Positions 12,701-33,148 of a DNA stretch of 64,000 nucleotides are shown in pieces. Within the stretch, counting starts at the first letter, position 1. Every line of letters begins with the position of its first letter. Made by a program: the position numbers and the translations under genes. The stretch is from Setaria digitata (lineage: Eukaryota > Nematoda > Chromadorea > Rhabditida > Setariidae): NCBI GenBank assembly GCA_003640385.1, contig RCAB01000350.1, forward strand, positions 1 to 64,000. The letters are read 5' to 3'. The notes beneath the pieces were generated by a model. The model had not been told where the DNA came from. It ran no database searches and saw nothing but the letters and a program-made list of their open reading frames with translations.

Positions 12701-14757
12701 GCTCTATGAAGTTGCTTCGTTAGTGAAGGACTGATAGAAAGAGTACAAATTCAGACAAGATGTTGAAAATTTTTCTTAAATCAATTTTGGTAATGTGGAA
12801 AAAATGGAATTATTTTAGATGCAGTTGATAGAAAATGAGCTAGATTGTTGTGGCAACTCAACATTGAATAATTCGGCTTCACACATATGTTTTTATACAC
12901 GTGATGTAACGAACACTATTCCAAGATGTATGTTATTATTCGCCTTACTGGTCAATATTTACATTTATGATGGTAGCAGTGTCACCATTAATGTCGCATG
13001 CATTTTTTTTACGGTGTTAAAATGCAAAAATATTCTCTTTTTTCGTTTTTTTATTGCATTTTGGTACAGAATCCTCAAAATCTGCACCAAATCTCTCACG
13101 CTGTTTTTTAATATGTGAAAAATTCAGCAAAAAAGCGAAATTATGAGTTGCTGCAATATTTTTCGGCAAAAACATGCGCATGTTTGTCTGCGAGGTATGT
13201 AGCAGGTTCGTTTGAGAACAATTTATCACTTTTCTACTGATTTTGGATTTCTAGTCGAAATGAAATTGAAGGTTAAAGTTTGTAGATTTGAGGAATATGT
13301 GCAATATTTACAGAATTGCCGTCTTGTAGTTCGACTGAAAATTGCGTAATTTCAAATCAAACATTGTCTACGTCACAATCATCGTGCGTTTTCCCTGCTC
13401 TGCTTGGTAATATGTCATTTATGAGAATTTCGATCGGGAACGTATCGCGCATAATCCTTTACGTTGGCTACATCAAGGAAGTAGTTCTTTGAAAATAATG
13501 CTAATTCTACTCATATCGATAATTATTTTTTTTTATTTTTTAGTTGTATAAGAAAGCGAAATTGGAGTTAATAACATTGAGACTCTAGACTCCATAAATG
13601 TTACCTTGTTTACCGATTCTCCATTTTCTGGTTTCAAAGTAATTATCATACTTTTTTTTTGAATTGATGAAAGAAGTATGGTGGTAAAGTTAGCCCGAGT
13701 AAGAGATGGACTAAATCCAACTAAAAGAAGATGAAAGTGCTATTATTTAGATAAACCATTTCTATTTTTCAATTTTGGTGCGAGAAACATTTAGAGTTAT
13801 AGTTATGAATTTACCGGGCAGTTGGCGTATGTGAATTACTGAAGGTTTCGTTTTCATAACTATTAAATATTGTAGTTAGAAGTCGATCTACAAGTGAGCA
13901 ATTATATACCTCGGTTGCCAGTCTTGTCAACATTATTACCATATACAATTGAGCTGGTGGCAAAATATCTGTTCACGTTCTCATTTGGTTTGTTTCCTTA
14001 TTTACCAAAAAAAAAAATTGACATTAAAAAAATAGTCGGATTGATTAAAATGATTTAAAATTCAACTGGTTTTAGTGAAGTCTAATTTTTCCCTTTGCTT
14101 TTCTAGCTTTTGCTGTTATTAATGCCGTACCTTGCGTTTATCTTGATGGGCAATTTATGTGTTCGAACTTTGTGGATCTCATTCTTAGCAAGTGGAGACC
14201 GAGGTTTTTGATTTTATTGCAATTTTAAAGAAAAATGAAGCCTAGCTATAAAAAAAAGCATGTTGAAAGGTTTTTGATGACTTTCGAATACTTCTGACTA
14301 AACTTAGCAGTTCTTCGGTTTAAACGATCTCTCCCCTCAAATGTGGTTCATTCATAGTGTGATTTTATCGGACGAAAATTAGAAATAAAATGGAACTAAT
14401 TTCTGTGATAATCTGTTACTTTCAAGGCTCGGCAAGGTTTTCTTGAAGCTTCACTACTATCAAATCCGCGGAATTTTTTCATGTCTAGCTTGAATGGAGG
14501 AAGTTGCAGTCCAAGTAAATAAGCTATTTGTTTACTTTTTTGAACCTTGCTCATTCACTGGGTATTGGATACTGCAACTTCTTTTATTCTTTTATTGAGG
14601 GTAAATTAGTTTGAAAGCAGATAAAGAACTAATTACTTTTACGGATTTATTTAGAAAACGACGATTAGTGAAACAGGTGGCTTTGGTATATGGAACAACA
14701 CTTTTGGCTGTAAATTTTACTTTTGCAATTTGGAAGTTATATAAGCATATAATATAA
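9726..14757 (+). CDS. MBTPS2: Membrane-bound transcription factor site-2 protease (S2P, intramembrane zinc metalloprotease)
   Basis: Ten exons: 9726-9863, 10706-10982, 11272-11478, 11729-11878, 12321-12505, 12819 to about 12972, 13314-13480, 13876-13987, 14107-14203, 14655-14757; about 529 residues, close to human S2P (519). The N-terminal membrane segment is followed by the zinc site HEMGH (exon 3), then SPLRKLRISCAGIWHN, a cysteine-rich lumenal region (LDCCGNST, LPSCSSTENC) and the third zinc ligand in AVPCVYLDG. The last exon, LLAVNFTFAIWKLY, matches the final membrane helix. S2P cleaves SREBP- and ATF6-type factors inside the Golgi membrane after site-1 cleavage; nematodes use SREBP (SBP-1) for fat and phosphatidylcholine control. 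The vertebrate serine-rich loop is absent. The end of exon 6 is ambiguous: a donor at 12928 would create a stop, one at 12973 keeps the frame. Confidence 0.88.
10432..10600. repeat. Degenerate AATTACCTATA repeats in S2P intron 1
   Basis: The 16-mer CAAAATATAATTACCT occurs near 10433 and again near 10575, with several weaker copies of ATTACCTATA between. No coding potential fits the gene; I read the interval as intronic. Confidence 0.5.
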
Positions 14758-15356
14758 ATCTTTTTGCATTGTTGTGTTTTGATTTCTTTCAACATTTTCA
14801 GGCCTTTATTATATTTTACTTTCAATTAGTAGATTAAAGTCGTATCTTATTGTCCTCTTTCGTATTGTACGGGTTCTTTGTTCGTTATTGATGTTCAAAC
14901 TAAGTTTTAAAATTTGAAGTTTTTGTTTAATTCCTGCCGTTATTTGTACTGCATAAATTCTTCATGAAGTAACCGTGAAAAATATTTTTATCGTCTTATC
15001 CGTTTCATGATATTTTTATGCATTGAGAAATCATGCATGCTTGATTTTATTGATACCTTTATAAATAAATCTTAGTTAGAACAAATAGGACAATCTAGTT
15101 CCAAAATAAAATAAGCCATCTCATTATAGCTTCCCTTTTTTATTTGAGGCTGACAGTGCGTTGTTGGTTTAGTTTATTATTATATGATACGGTAATATTT
15201 AACGTGATTATTTTAATGATACGAGCATAAATATTGGTTGTAGTTCTGTAAATATATCTAAGGCTAAAGGCATTTTTAATCTTTTATTACAACATTTCTG
15301 GTTGTAGAAAATTAATTTTTACGGAGCAGAATTTTGGGAATTAAAAGTTTGCATGA
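14758..15356. other. Intergenic region S2P to CAF1
   Basis: About 600 bases, AT-rich. AATAAA occurs at about 15064 and 15105, plausible polyadenylation signals for S2P. The 5' region of the CAF1 gene follows within 250 bases; no clear core promoter is visible. Confidence 0.5.
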
Positions 15357-17317
15357 ATGAACGAATCCGAAGTAAAAATTCACGATGTGTGGGCAAATAA
15401 CCTGGAGGAGGTGAGGTATTTATATTTTTTTCATTCATCTTTTCTAGGATACTACGTTTGCTTCCTTATAGAATCTGAGTTTTTCCTGGCTAAAATTTTA
15501 AATAATTTTTCCAGGAGTTCAAGCGAATACGAGATACAGTTAAGGATTATCCATTTGTTGCAATGGATACTGAGTTTCCAGGGGTAGTTGCCACTCCTTT
15601 GGGACAGTTCAAGAGTAAGGAGGATTTTAACTATCAGCAGGTGATTATTCTTGACTATCTCTTTGATTTTCTTTGGTTGTTTTGATCATAAATTTCCGTG
15701 AAGTTATATGTTCATACTTTAAAGGTTTTCTTTTCAGGTTTCCTGCAATGTAAATATGTTAAAACTTATCCAAGTAGGATTCGCTTTGTTGGATAAAGAC
15801 GGTAACATGCCACCGACGGGTGATGTTTGGCAGTTCAATTTTCAGTTTTCCTTAAACGATGATATGTACTCCCAAGACAGTGTCGATTTGTTACGTAATG
15901 CTGGTATAGATTTTGGACGACATCAAGTAAATTTTAAAGTGGTGGCAAACTTCACATATTGAATTGAGAAAAAGAGAAAATGCTAAGTTGCTCAATTTAG
16001 CATATAACTGAATTTCCTGTCTGCTGATTTCATGACCCTAGATCTTTTAATAAAAGACGACATGGTACACATGTCGGATCAGTATCATCTTGCTGTAAGC
16101 TTTGGTGTGACATAATTTTGGACATTGTTGTAGATATCCATTGTTAAAACATGGTACGGTGGCAGTCTTTAAATCATTTAGCTAACTCTCCTTTATGTCA
16201 TGTGTTTGTTTTATTGCGGAAGTTTTTATTCCAATAATGTTGTTTGTACTTGAAATTTATCGTGAAATAAATTAGAATATTGGACTTATAGATTGAAGGG
16301 ATACGGATGGCTGATTTCGGTGAACTGCTTACGACGTCAGGTTTAATTGTCGATGAGCATATTACTTGGTTAACGTTTCATAGCGGTTATGATTTTGGAT
16401 ACCTCATGCGTTCTATTTTGCTTTCGGAATTACCCAAAGAAGAATCACAGTTCTTTCAATATCACCGCAAACTTTTCCCTTGCAGTTATGATTTGAAGAT
16501 GCTCTTGAAACATCCGGGCTTAGTGAATGCAAAATTGAGAGGTGGATTGCAAGAGGTATGTTTTGATCCTCATACTTGTATTTTTTTTTTCCTGATAATC
16601 AAAACAGATCATTTCAAAACCTACAAATTGAATAGTACTGGAATCGAGCCAATAAGTGTGATTTGGGTTTTGAGAAAATTTCGATGATTTACACCTGTGG
16701 AGTCATTTTAAAAATCTCCTATGTGTTAATTATGTTTTTTACAGCTTGCCGATCAACTGAAGGTAGTTCGAAAAGGGCAGCAACATCAGGCGGGTTCTGA
16801 CTCACTGCTTACCGCACAAACATTTTTTAAAATTAAAGAGCGGTTTTTTGAAGAAACTTGGGATCAGGTGGTTTTTTTTTTTCTTGCATGTTATATTCAC
16901 GATGAAATTTGCTATATAAACTGAGGCGTACAGGAAGCGTTCTTTGGTGGCTGAGAGGGATGTTGTAGGGTTGGTCGGGAGTTGAATTTGAAGTCGGAGC
17001 TAAGATGGTAATACTTATTTGTTTTTCCTCTTAAACATTCCTAAATGAGCAATTAAATTGAGAATTATAGTGCTAAATTGAGCGTGTCATATTTGCCGTG
17101 ATACCGATTAGCTTTTATTCAATAGTTTTTAATAGCTGGTTGGTTCTGTTGTCGGTAGCAGGATCCAACAGTTTCATTATTTCAGATAGCGCCAACAGTA
17201 GAAGGACATTTGTATGGCTTGGGAAATACGCTGTCGTCAGGTGCGCCATTTGTGCAGGTGACAGAATCATCATCAACTCCCGAGCCACAACAACCGTCTA
17301 CACCAGAAGCAGCATGA
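15357..17317 (+). CDS. ccf-1: CCR4-NOT complex deadenylase subunit CAF1/CNOT7
   Basis: Six exons, 15357-15410, 15515-15640, 15738-15926, 16292-16555, 16745-16867, 17186-17317, give 295 residues with a stop TGA at 17315; CNOT7 is 285. The DEDD-type 3'-5' exonuclease fold is complete: MDTEFPG carries the first Asp and Glu, FHSGYDFGYLM the third acid, GSDSLLTA the fourth, with EGHLYGLGN near the end. CAF1 shortens poly(A) tails as part of CCR4-NOT and so starts mRNA decay and translational repression. The C-terminal tail is rich in Ser, Pro and Gln and specific to the lineage. The start chosen (MNESEVKIHDVW) matches the family; an overlapping out-of-frame ATG lies four bases upstream. Confidence 0.96.
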
Positions 17318-18234
17318 TAACTTTCTTATATGAGTTGTTAAGATATTAGCTTTAAGATTCCATGCTTGGGAATTTTCCGAAATTATAATTTTGATTTACA
17401 AATGTAAATAACGTGCTGTTTATTCGCAAGATTTAAAAACAAAAAAAAATTTATACATGCTCAGTCTTTTTTTTCCTTTTTTTTTTTCTTTTCTCTTTGA
17501 AGTAACGGCTGTTTGTTGTCAGCCTGTAAAGGAGACATATTTAAATCCAGAGAAAAAAAAAAAAACCAATAGTTTTCCGCTCAATCAAATTGAATGGTAC
17601 GAATAGTTGCTCGTATGAAATTTTTTGTTGAGAAGAAATCATATGACTGGATTTGAGGAGTAAGAAAGCAGCTGGTATAGCCCAGCATTTTAATTAATCT
17701 TATGGGTGTTTCTTCCCATAATTTTTAAAGTAATGTCCAATAACTTTACAGGACTTAAATATTTGATCAGAGATGGATTCAAATATCTCGGAGCTTTCTA
17801 ATCCATCACCCCTAGATGAAACAGTTAATGATAGTTTAGAAATGAACTTGTAATTATTGATTTCTTATACAGTTGTTCCGAGGAAGAAGGCCTCTGAAAA
17901 TTCGAATCCATTCATTCTGGTCGAGTAACTTCCTGTAATTAATAACTTCCCGTGGTCGTTGGTTAAAATCTTAGCCACGGGGATTTGGGCGATCAAATTA
18001 TGCGATTGTAGGTATGAATATATGTAATCAAACTGCATCAGCTTTAAAAGGAGCGAATTTAACACGCTCACAGCTTTGGCTAGCTACTGTGAGTGGAGAT
18101 GATGATAGTTAATTTGTTTGTTATCTGCGAGATGTGTAAGTTGCATTGAGGCCTAGCACAAGATATAATTTTAGGCCGTTAAAAAAGGTTCGTTTTGGGT
18201 TACTTCATTTGTTTGTGGAAGTGTCTGCTGGGAG
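17318..18234. other. Intergenic region CAF1 to RPL12
   Basis: About 920 bases holding the CAF1 3' UTR and the L12 promoter region. I see T-rich stretches near 17467-17500 but no further gene. Confidence 0.5.
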
Positions 18235-20466
<2,232 letters not shown>

Positions 20467-20524
20467 TTTTATGTTTCTTTTTTTCGTTATCTTTTTTGTG
20501 TTGTTTGAAGCTGAATTTTTTCTG

Positions 20525-20530
20525 AATAAA
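20525..20530 (+). terminator. Polyadenylation signal of rpl-12
   Basis: AATAAA 59 bases after the L12 stop, followed by TGTTGTCATTTTTG, a T/G-rich downstream context. Confidence 0.7.
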
Positions 20531-22540
20531 TGTTGTCATTTTTGAACTGTTTTCCTGTAGTTGCACATTTAAACCGTATGCACTGGCTTAATGATACTAC
20601 AATTTTTCGGTGAATTTGAATGGTTCACTTTGAGAGCTAGAAGTAATGATAGAGTTGTGGTCTCTACCTAGGATTCCAGTCGGTTGCAGGATGCAAATGT
20701 CGAACCTGAAGGGAGTGTTCCTACTTTGCACAGAAAAGTGATTTTTCAGGCTGTCTATTTTTTGTATGATCCACTTCCTGTTCAGTGCTGGAAGAGCTTC
20801 ATTTTGCAGTAATTTACGTTTTATTGAGTAGAAATGTGATGTTACATCTGGGGAAAGGTTGAAAGATGAAGTTTGAGTATATGGGTTTCTTTTTTTTTCG
20901 TTTCAGTGCGTTACATTCATGGATGATTGAGTGATAGAGTCGTAAATGTGAATTAGTTTGATTCTTATATTAGTTTTACGGTGAAGAAATTTGCTAAAGG
21001 TTTTTTCTTTTTTTTTTTTTTTTTAAAGTGATTTTCTGCTTTCATTTTGATAGCTAAACGTAATAACATTGATAAACAATATGTAAACAGAAAAGGTAAC
21101 ATTATTGGATGTGATTGGTAAATTTTATAATTTCTTTAATATTAAAAAGAAAAAAAAACGATTATTTTTAGCTAATATTTCGTTGTGAAAGGTATGACTA
21201 AAAGAAAAAAAGAAAAAAAAAGAAAGATGAATGGACAGTAAAAACTGTTAAAAGTAAAATGTTGAAAAATATGCTTAAAAGAATGAGGAAGTTTTTGTCT
21301 GTTTAATTTTTATTCTTGTTTCTTCATGATTATTGATTGTGAGTATTTTAGTCTTTGTCATCTACTGATAAGAATAGTTTTTCTTCTTTGCCTTCCTCTC
21401 TCTCTTTCCTTTTTTTTTTTTTTTTTTTTTTTTTGTTTTATTATCCAAAGTTCGTTATAACGTCTTTTTGTACTGTTTATTTCGGTGATTTTTTCATAAA
21501 TTTTAGACCTATCTATTACATGATATAGATCGTTTCTAGCTTCTAATTAGCAGTTTAAAAGTGTACCGGTAAATTTAGGCTGAGCAACTAAGAAGAAATA
21601 TTATTCGTGCAAAATTTATCTAAAATTCATATAATTTAAAGCTTATTCAATTCTAAACTTTACAGCATGACATAATCTTCAGTTATTTATAATTCAATTT
21701 TATAATAAGTTGGCACGTCAGAAAAAAAAAAAGTTTGCGAGGAATGTTTAATCAGTTTCTTTTTTTTGTTCAAAAAAGAACGATGTTGAGAATTTGAAAC
21801 TGTAAAGTTGAAATAGAGAGGTGAAGGTCTAATTAATTAATGAAGAATGATGTACTTTTGTGTTCTTTGTGAAATAAAGGGAAAAACGATCGAAAGAACT
21901 GGAATGAATTCTTCATTCTACATTATTTTGAAATGAATTTTGTCGACAATTTTCCATTTTGATATTTTTGACAAATGGTTCTTTTCTTTTTCTTTTTTTT
22001 TTTTTTTAACATTTAGGTATTTGTTTCTGAATTGAAGGAAATATTAAGATTTACTAGTTCACAGCTATGGTAATTTGTTGTAGTTATGGATTAACATGTA
22101 ATTAATAGTACTGAAAGTGTGAATGAATTTTGTCATTAATAAAAAAGCAGAATAGAATTTTTTCTTTTTGATTTATGGCATGTTTTTTTTTTTTTTTTTT
22201 TTTCTTAAATCATCATTGACATGCAAATAATCAACAATAAATTATGTTAATTAGTGAAGATGTAGAGGGATTATTCACTTTAAATGGTTAAAATTATTAA
22301 TTCCTTCACATTTAATCACAGTTGGAGTGAGTTTCTCTCAGAACTTTCCCCAGTCCGTAAAATATGAAATTATGTGCTTTCGTGAAGAAATTTCATTGTG
22401 AACTAAATACAACAGGAAAATTTGCCGTGATAAAAGAGGTTTATTGGCGATTAATTGTTTCTTCTTTCCTTCACTTACATTTTTTCTTTTTTTTCTTCCA
22501 ATATTTAACAGCTTTCAGTTATTTTTAAAAATGAAATGAT

Positions 22541-22548
22541 TGTTTCAG
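22541..22548 (+). promoter_or_regulatory. Putative spliced-leader acceptor for AGPS
   Basis: TGTTTCAG lies 40 bases before the first in-frame ATG (22589). No upstream coding exon fits, so a trans-splice site is the simplest reading. Confidence 0.4.
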
Positions 22549-22588
22549 AATTACTGAATTTTTATGCAATTTACTGGAACTATTAAAA

Positions 22589-28287
<5,699 letters not shown>

Positions 28288-29680
28288 TTTATTTGGAAAC
28301 GCGAAGCATTCTTCTCGCCTATCTATCCACTTTGGCATATTTTCATCCTTGTTGTCCTTCTCTTTCTTTTTTTTTTGCATTCGAAGCGACCACAGTTAGT
28401 ATTTTCGTACTATTTATTTTAGTCCATGTTTTTTTTTTTTTTTTTTTTTTTCAAATGCGAATCCTAAATAATAATCTAGAAGCTAGTAATTAAAGTTGTT
28501 ACTGAAATGAGAAAGATTATGTTTCTACCTATTCAGTTCTAGTTATTACTTTATGTAATGTTGTTTTAGTATGAAATGCTATATGTTACTTCTTTTCTTT
28601 TGTTTTGTATGTTTCTGATTCATAATTTATCATTTACGAAATTATTATATTTCATAGTTAGAAATTATCAAATTTAATAATTGGGATATTTAAGAGCTCA
28701 TTTTGCTGTAACACTTCCAATTACCTCCATGTAATCTTATCTTACAGTATGCTGAAAATGTATTTTCACTCGAATTCTATGTTTGTTGCTAAGTTTTAAA
28801 TCTTAATTTTAGTCTGTATGAATGAAATTATTTATTTGAAACTGTCACGATATAAATTTGCGAAAAGGTTATTAAGCCATTTGACATCTCTCAAATTTAT
28901 GATTATCAATTAAGCAGGCAATTTTATAGCGTTTGTTTTTAGCCTTCTAGAAAGCTAAAGAAATAAACTGCTACGAAGTGTTAGTAGTACTGATAACTAA
29001 TCAAAACTAGTGAATTTGATGGGAATTTATTATTACAAGAGGGGAAAAAAAAATGAAAAAGGAAGAAATAAGGATTCAGAATGAAGTAATGTCTGAGTAA
29101 GCTATAGTGTGATGTTCGGAATTCATCGTCCTAATCTTGATGAAAGTTGATTTTTATTTAATAAGGAATTACAGTTAGTATTTCCTTTTAATGTGAAAGT
29201 ATTTCCATTTCATGAATTCATCATAAAATGGAAAAATGATTCCAAAAATACCTTATTTAGCATATTTATGTATTGTATTTAGATTTCATCTAAATGTTTA
29301 TGCTCGTTATTTGGCTGTTTATTTCATTATGATATTTATAAAAATTTTTTGATTTTCAGTAGAAATCGGAAAGTATTGGGTGCATCCATTCAAAAAAAAA
29401 AAAACAAAAACAAATAAATATAGAAAAAAAAAATTATTGAAGCAGAAAAAAATTCGTAGATATCGTATTTCGATTATCAACCTTGAAACTACTCTTTGCG
29501 CAGTTTGTTAAAAAAAATTTCAAAATAAGTTTCCAGATTTTCCTCTCATATTGTGATGTACGCATAATGAGAAGTAGCGTGTATTTTGATGGAAATTACA
29601 GATTACTGAAAAGATATTGGAATGAATATTTTTTTCGATATAATTTTTAAAGTGAAAAATTTAGATCACTTTTCGACTCG
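28288..29680. other. Intergenic region AGPS to NAXD
   Basis: About 1.4 kb, AT-rich, with a 19-base T run near 28432 and an AATAAA at 28962. No gene is visible. A TTTAG site at 29660-29664 precedes the NAXD start. Confidence 0.5.
29660..29664 (+). promoter_or_regulatory. Putative spliced-leader acceptor for NAXD
   Basis: TTTAG ends 16 bases before the NAXD start ATG at 29681, with T-rich sequence upstream. A trans-splice site fits its position; it could instead be a cis site to an unseen 5' exon carrying a targeting peptide. Confidence 0.4.
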
Positions 29681-32606
29681 ATGCCAATGCTACCATATCA
29701 CGTCCCGAAAACTTTGAAGCATTTGAATGTCACATGTAAGTTTTTCCAAAAATATTATTTTATATTTGAATTATTATTCATGTTAGATCCATTTGATTAA
29801 TTTAGCCAAGCGATAAGATTAATGATTTAGTTTTGGTCAGAAATGGGCTTTATTAACGTTAATAATGTAAATTTGTTTTTAAGTAGTTGAGAGAATTACG
29901 CTTATCATAATAGCTATAGCTTTTGTGCTTCGTTTAGTTTTACTAACATTGCTTATCTATCACTTTTTAGTTTTTGATTTCGCCAGCTTTTTTTGCATCA
30001 AGTTTAGAATTAAAACTAGTGGTGTCAAATTTGACATGAGAAAAAAGAGTGTTGATTTTTGAGGTTTGTTTATGCATACAGCAAAACTGCATTATATGGT
30101 ATTACAATTTCAAAAATTTCCGTTTCAACGATTGCGTATGAAGCATCAAATCATCGCATGTTAGGGATCTTTCTTTCTGTATCTTCAAATCTATGGCTTC
30201 AAATTTGAAATCACATCACTTTTTTTTTCATGTAGTAATACATAAAATCACCTTTATTAGCATAAATAATGGATATACAAGAAGGTTATTATTGTTTATT
30301 AAAATCAAAATGGGAAAAAAAAGTTCAAAAAATAAATCTTGAGAGAAAAAAGCGAGATCGCAAGACTGTATTATAATTCTTCATCTTTTTTTTTTTTTTT
30401 TTTTTTTTTTTTCAGCAGCTTTAACATCGGTTCAAGAACTTCTTCCACCATTGAATAATAATCTAAGAAAAGGTGAGTGTGGACGTATTGGTGTTGTTGG
30501 TGGATCATTGGTATACACGGGAGCGCCATATTTTTCAGCTCTTACTGCGCTAAAAGTGGTATTGTCTTAACTTATTTTTGCTTATTTGCCTGATAATTTA
30601 TCTGCCTAACTTAATTCGGAATTACTCATATACTATGACTTATCTTGCTTATTAGTTCAGCTTAATTGTTGTTAATGCTTCATTGAGATGTAGACTTCGT
30701 TCTTTTCCTATATTTTCAGATACTTTCATATATTAGTGAAAATTTCTGTTTCATTTCTATTCCTGAACAATATAGGAAAGAATAATAATAATTTTATGTG
30801 GTAACTTCATATGCAGTTCATAAAAATTTATATATCATTCTTTTACTTTTTTGATTTATATATCTTCCCTCTTGATAGATGAAGAATGTACTGTTTAAAT
30901 CATTTGATTTCGAATTATTTTCTAGGGTTGTGACATGGTGCATGTATTTTGTCCAGCTGAAGCAGCAAATGTAATCAAAGGATATAGTCCTGAATTAATG
31001 GTACATCCATCCTATGATAGAGATACAATAACAGAGTCATTGCATCGTGTCGATGCTTTTGTACTAGGACCAGGTCTTGGAAGAGAAGAAAAAACATTGC
31101 CAGTTGTGGAATTTGTTATTGAATCGGCCAGAAAGAAAAATTTGCCGATTATTATCGATGCGGTATGCTTTTTCCTCTTTTTTTTTTTTCCAGATAGAAT
31201 AAAACTGGTTTGTTGATTTGAAATTCACTTCTTTTTCTGATAAACTAATTATTTTAAAATAATGTCTTATTTATGAGATAATATTTATTGAAATGAAGCT
31301 TGTTCGCTTAAATAGTAAACTAAAAATGAATGCTTCAAACATTTATTGCCACAGTGCTTAATCTGCTCTGCGTTTTCATAATTTCCATATTGTTATTAAT
31401 CAATGTACTTAGTTAATAAGCGCTTTGAGCTACTCTAATGTAGTATTTGTTTGGGATGAACTTTGCATTGCTTCATCAGTGTTTTTATTTTTCCACTTTA
31501 TAAGAATTAAGCAATTTTTGGTTGTTTCTTTCTTTAAAATGCAATTAGCGTCATCAATTTCAAAAGTAGATTTCATTGTTTTTTTTTTCTTGTAACTGTT
31601 CTCAAATTAATATTTCCAGCTTTTACGCAAATTTAGGATGGCTTATTTTTGCTAACCAAGAATTTGAATATTATCCAAGGTTACGAACAAGCAGTATTAA
31701 CTCCAAACCATTCGGAATTTAATCGGCTTTATCAGTCAGCTTTCAAAGTGGATAAAATTGATAGAGGAAAAATTGAATCTGGCGAAGCAGCATGGGAATT
31801 AGCAAATCATACTGGTTGTACGATACTTCAAAAAGGACCTCATGATGTTATTACTAATGGAGAAGAACGTAAGTGTGAATGATTTGTTACCATTATTTTA
31901 TCGGCTTTTAAATTCTTCATTTTTGAAATCCAAATTATATGAAAGAATTTGCATCAAGATACCTAAGTCGTAAATTTTCAAAATGCTAAATTTTTGTTTA
32001 GTAAAGTGAGATTTAGCATCACTGGTAAAATAATTGTTTGTTAAATGAATCGATGGGTTAAAGCAATTATTTTTGAAAATTCAAATTGTATTTTAGTTTA
32101 TCGAGAAGAATCAGTTGGTTCGCCGAGACGTTGCGGTGGGCAAGGTGATTTGCTTAATGGTGCATTAGCTGTTTTTTCATATTGGGCTGTACGGTAATAT
32201 CATCATTATTGTTTTGTCAAACTTTATAATATTATTGCTTTAATAGTCCAACTTGATTTATTGCTAAGAAATGAAGTATCGTAATTCTTCAATCCTTCCC
32301 CATAATCATTGGAAGGGACAATCTTGAATAGTGGCGATTCTAGAAATATCAAAGAGATCTCCTATTTATTAATAGATATGAAAAAGTTAGCGTACCTACT
32401 TTGAAACATTACTAGGCATTTTTTCAAGTTTTTTTTCTTTTTCCTTCAGGAAAAATGATTCGAAACCAATGATTTCTGCTGGTATTGCCGCAAGTCAGCT
32501 CATACGTTGGGCTGCAAAAGTCTCCTTTGAAAGAAATGGAAGGTCGTCTACAGCCAGTGATATGATTGCGGAAATACCCGGACTGATAAGACTCTGCGAG
32601 CCGTGA
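29681..32606 (+). CDS. NAXD: ATP-dependent (S)-NAD(P)H-hydrate dehydratase
   Basis: Six exons, 29681-29735, 30416-30558, 30926-31162, 31637-31868, 32097-32193, 32450-32606, give 306 residues. The ribokinase-like YjeF C-terminal fold is recognised from GRIGVVGGSLVYTGAPYFSA, VIKGYSPELMVHP, VLGPGLGREE, IIIDADGLFLL, VLTPNHSEFNRLY, LQKGPHDVI and RRCGGQGDLLNGAL, the last holding the GQGD catalytic segment. The enzyme repairs the hydrated cofactors NADHX and NADPHX, which form spontaneously or by GAPDH side reaction, using ATP; it works with the epimerase NAXE, not seen in this window. Exon 1 codes for only 18 residues, so the product would be cytosolic unless another 5' exon supplies a targeting peptide. 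Intron 1 ends in a T run of about 26 bases directly before the acceptor. Confidence 0.95.
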
Positions 32607-33148
32607 TTATATTTATACAGAAATTAAAATAGTCACTATTTCCACTCTTATAATAATTATCGGATGTATAGGATTACCTTTGTATTTGTAGTTTCATCTA
32701 GGATTTTGAAATTCAAAAAGAATGGTTGACATTGTCTGCTGTATTTATATATTTTCTCAATCCATCACAGTGTTGTCATATGAAGAAGGCTGTTTCCATG
32801 AAACTGTGCTTTAGTTTTGATATTTACGACTCAAGGACTTAATTGTTGTTTCTAAATTTCATTTAAGAGATTCTTTGTAGGGGACAACTTTTCAAATCTT
32901 CTTAGGAAATCGAAAAAAGTATCGTAGAATTTGCAGTGTAGGTAATTTAGATTTTACTGAAGATGATGGCAGTTTTCATTATTTGTTTTCTTCCTTCACT
33001 ACTATTTTATGCTGCATATATGGGTACCATATAAAATATAGTTTTTAACGTATAGAATTATTTAATTTCATCATAAATTTCATAATATTCACAGTTGAGT
33101 TTCTTTTTGAACAAAATTTTTTAACATCAATTATCACCTAGAAATTAA
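32607..33148. other. Convergent intergenic region NAXD / BAR gene
   Basis: About 540 bases shared by two facing 3' ends. AT-rich, no exon seen. Confidence 0.5.

Larger units (their letters stand above)
20467..22588. other. Intergenic region RPL12 to AGPS
   Basis: About 2.1 kb of T-rich sequence with homopolymer runs at about 21011, 21411, 21998 and 22184. No exon with a recognisable protein was found. A TTTCAG site at 22543-22548 precedes the AGPS start. Confidence 0.5.

Noticed and set aside
14592..14825. 77-codon minus-strand frame at the S2P 3' end
   Set aside because: It overlaps the last S2P exon in antisense and has no domain; it is a shadow.
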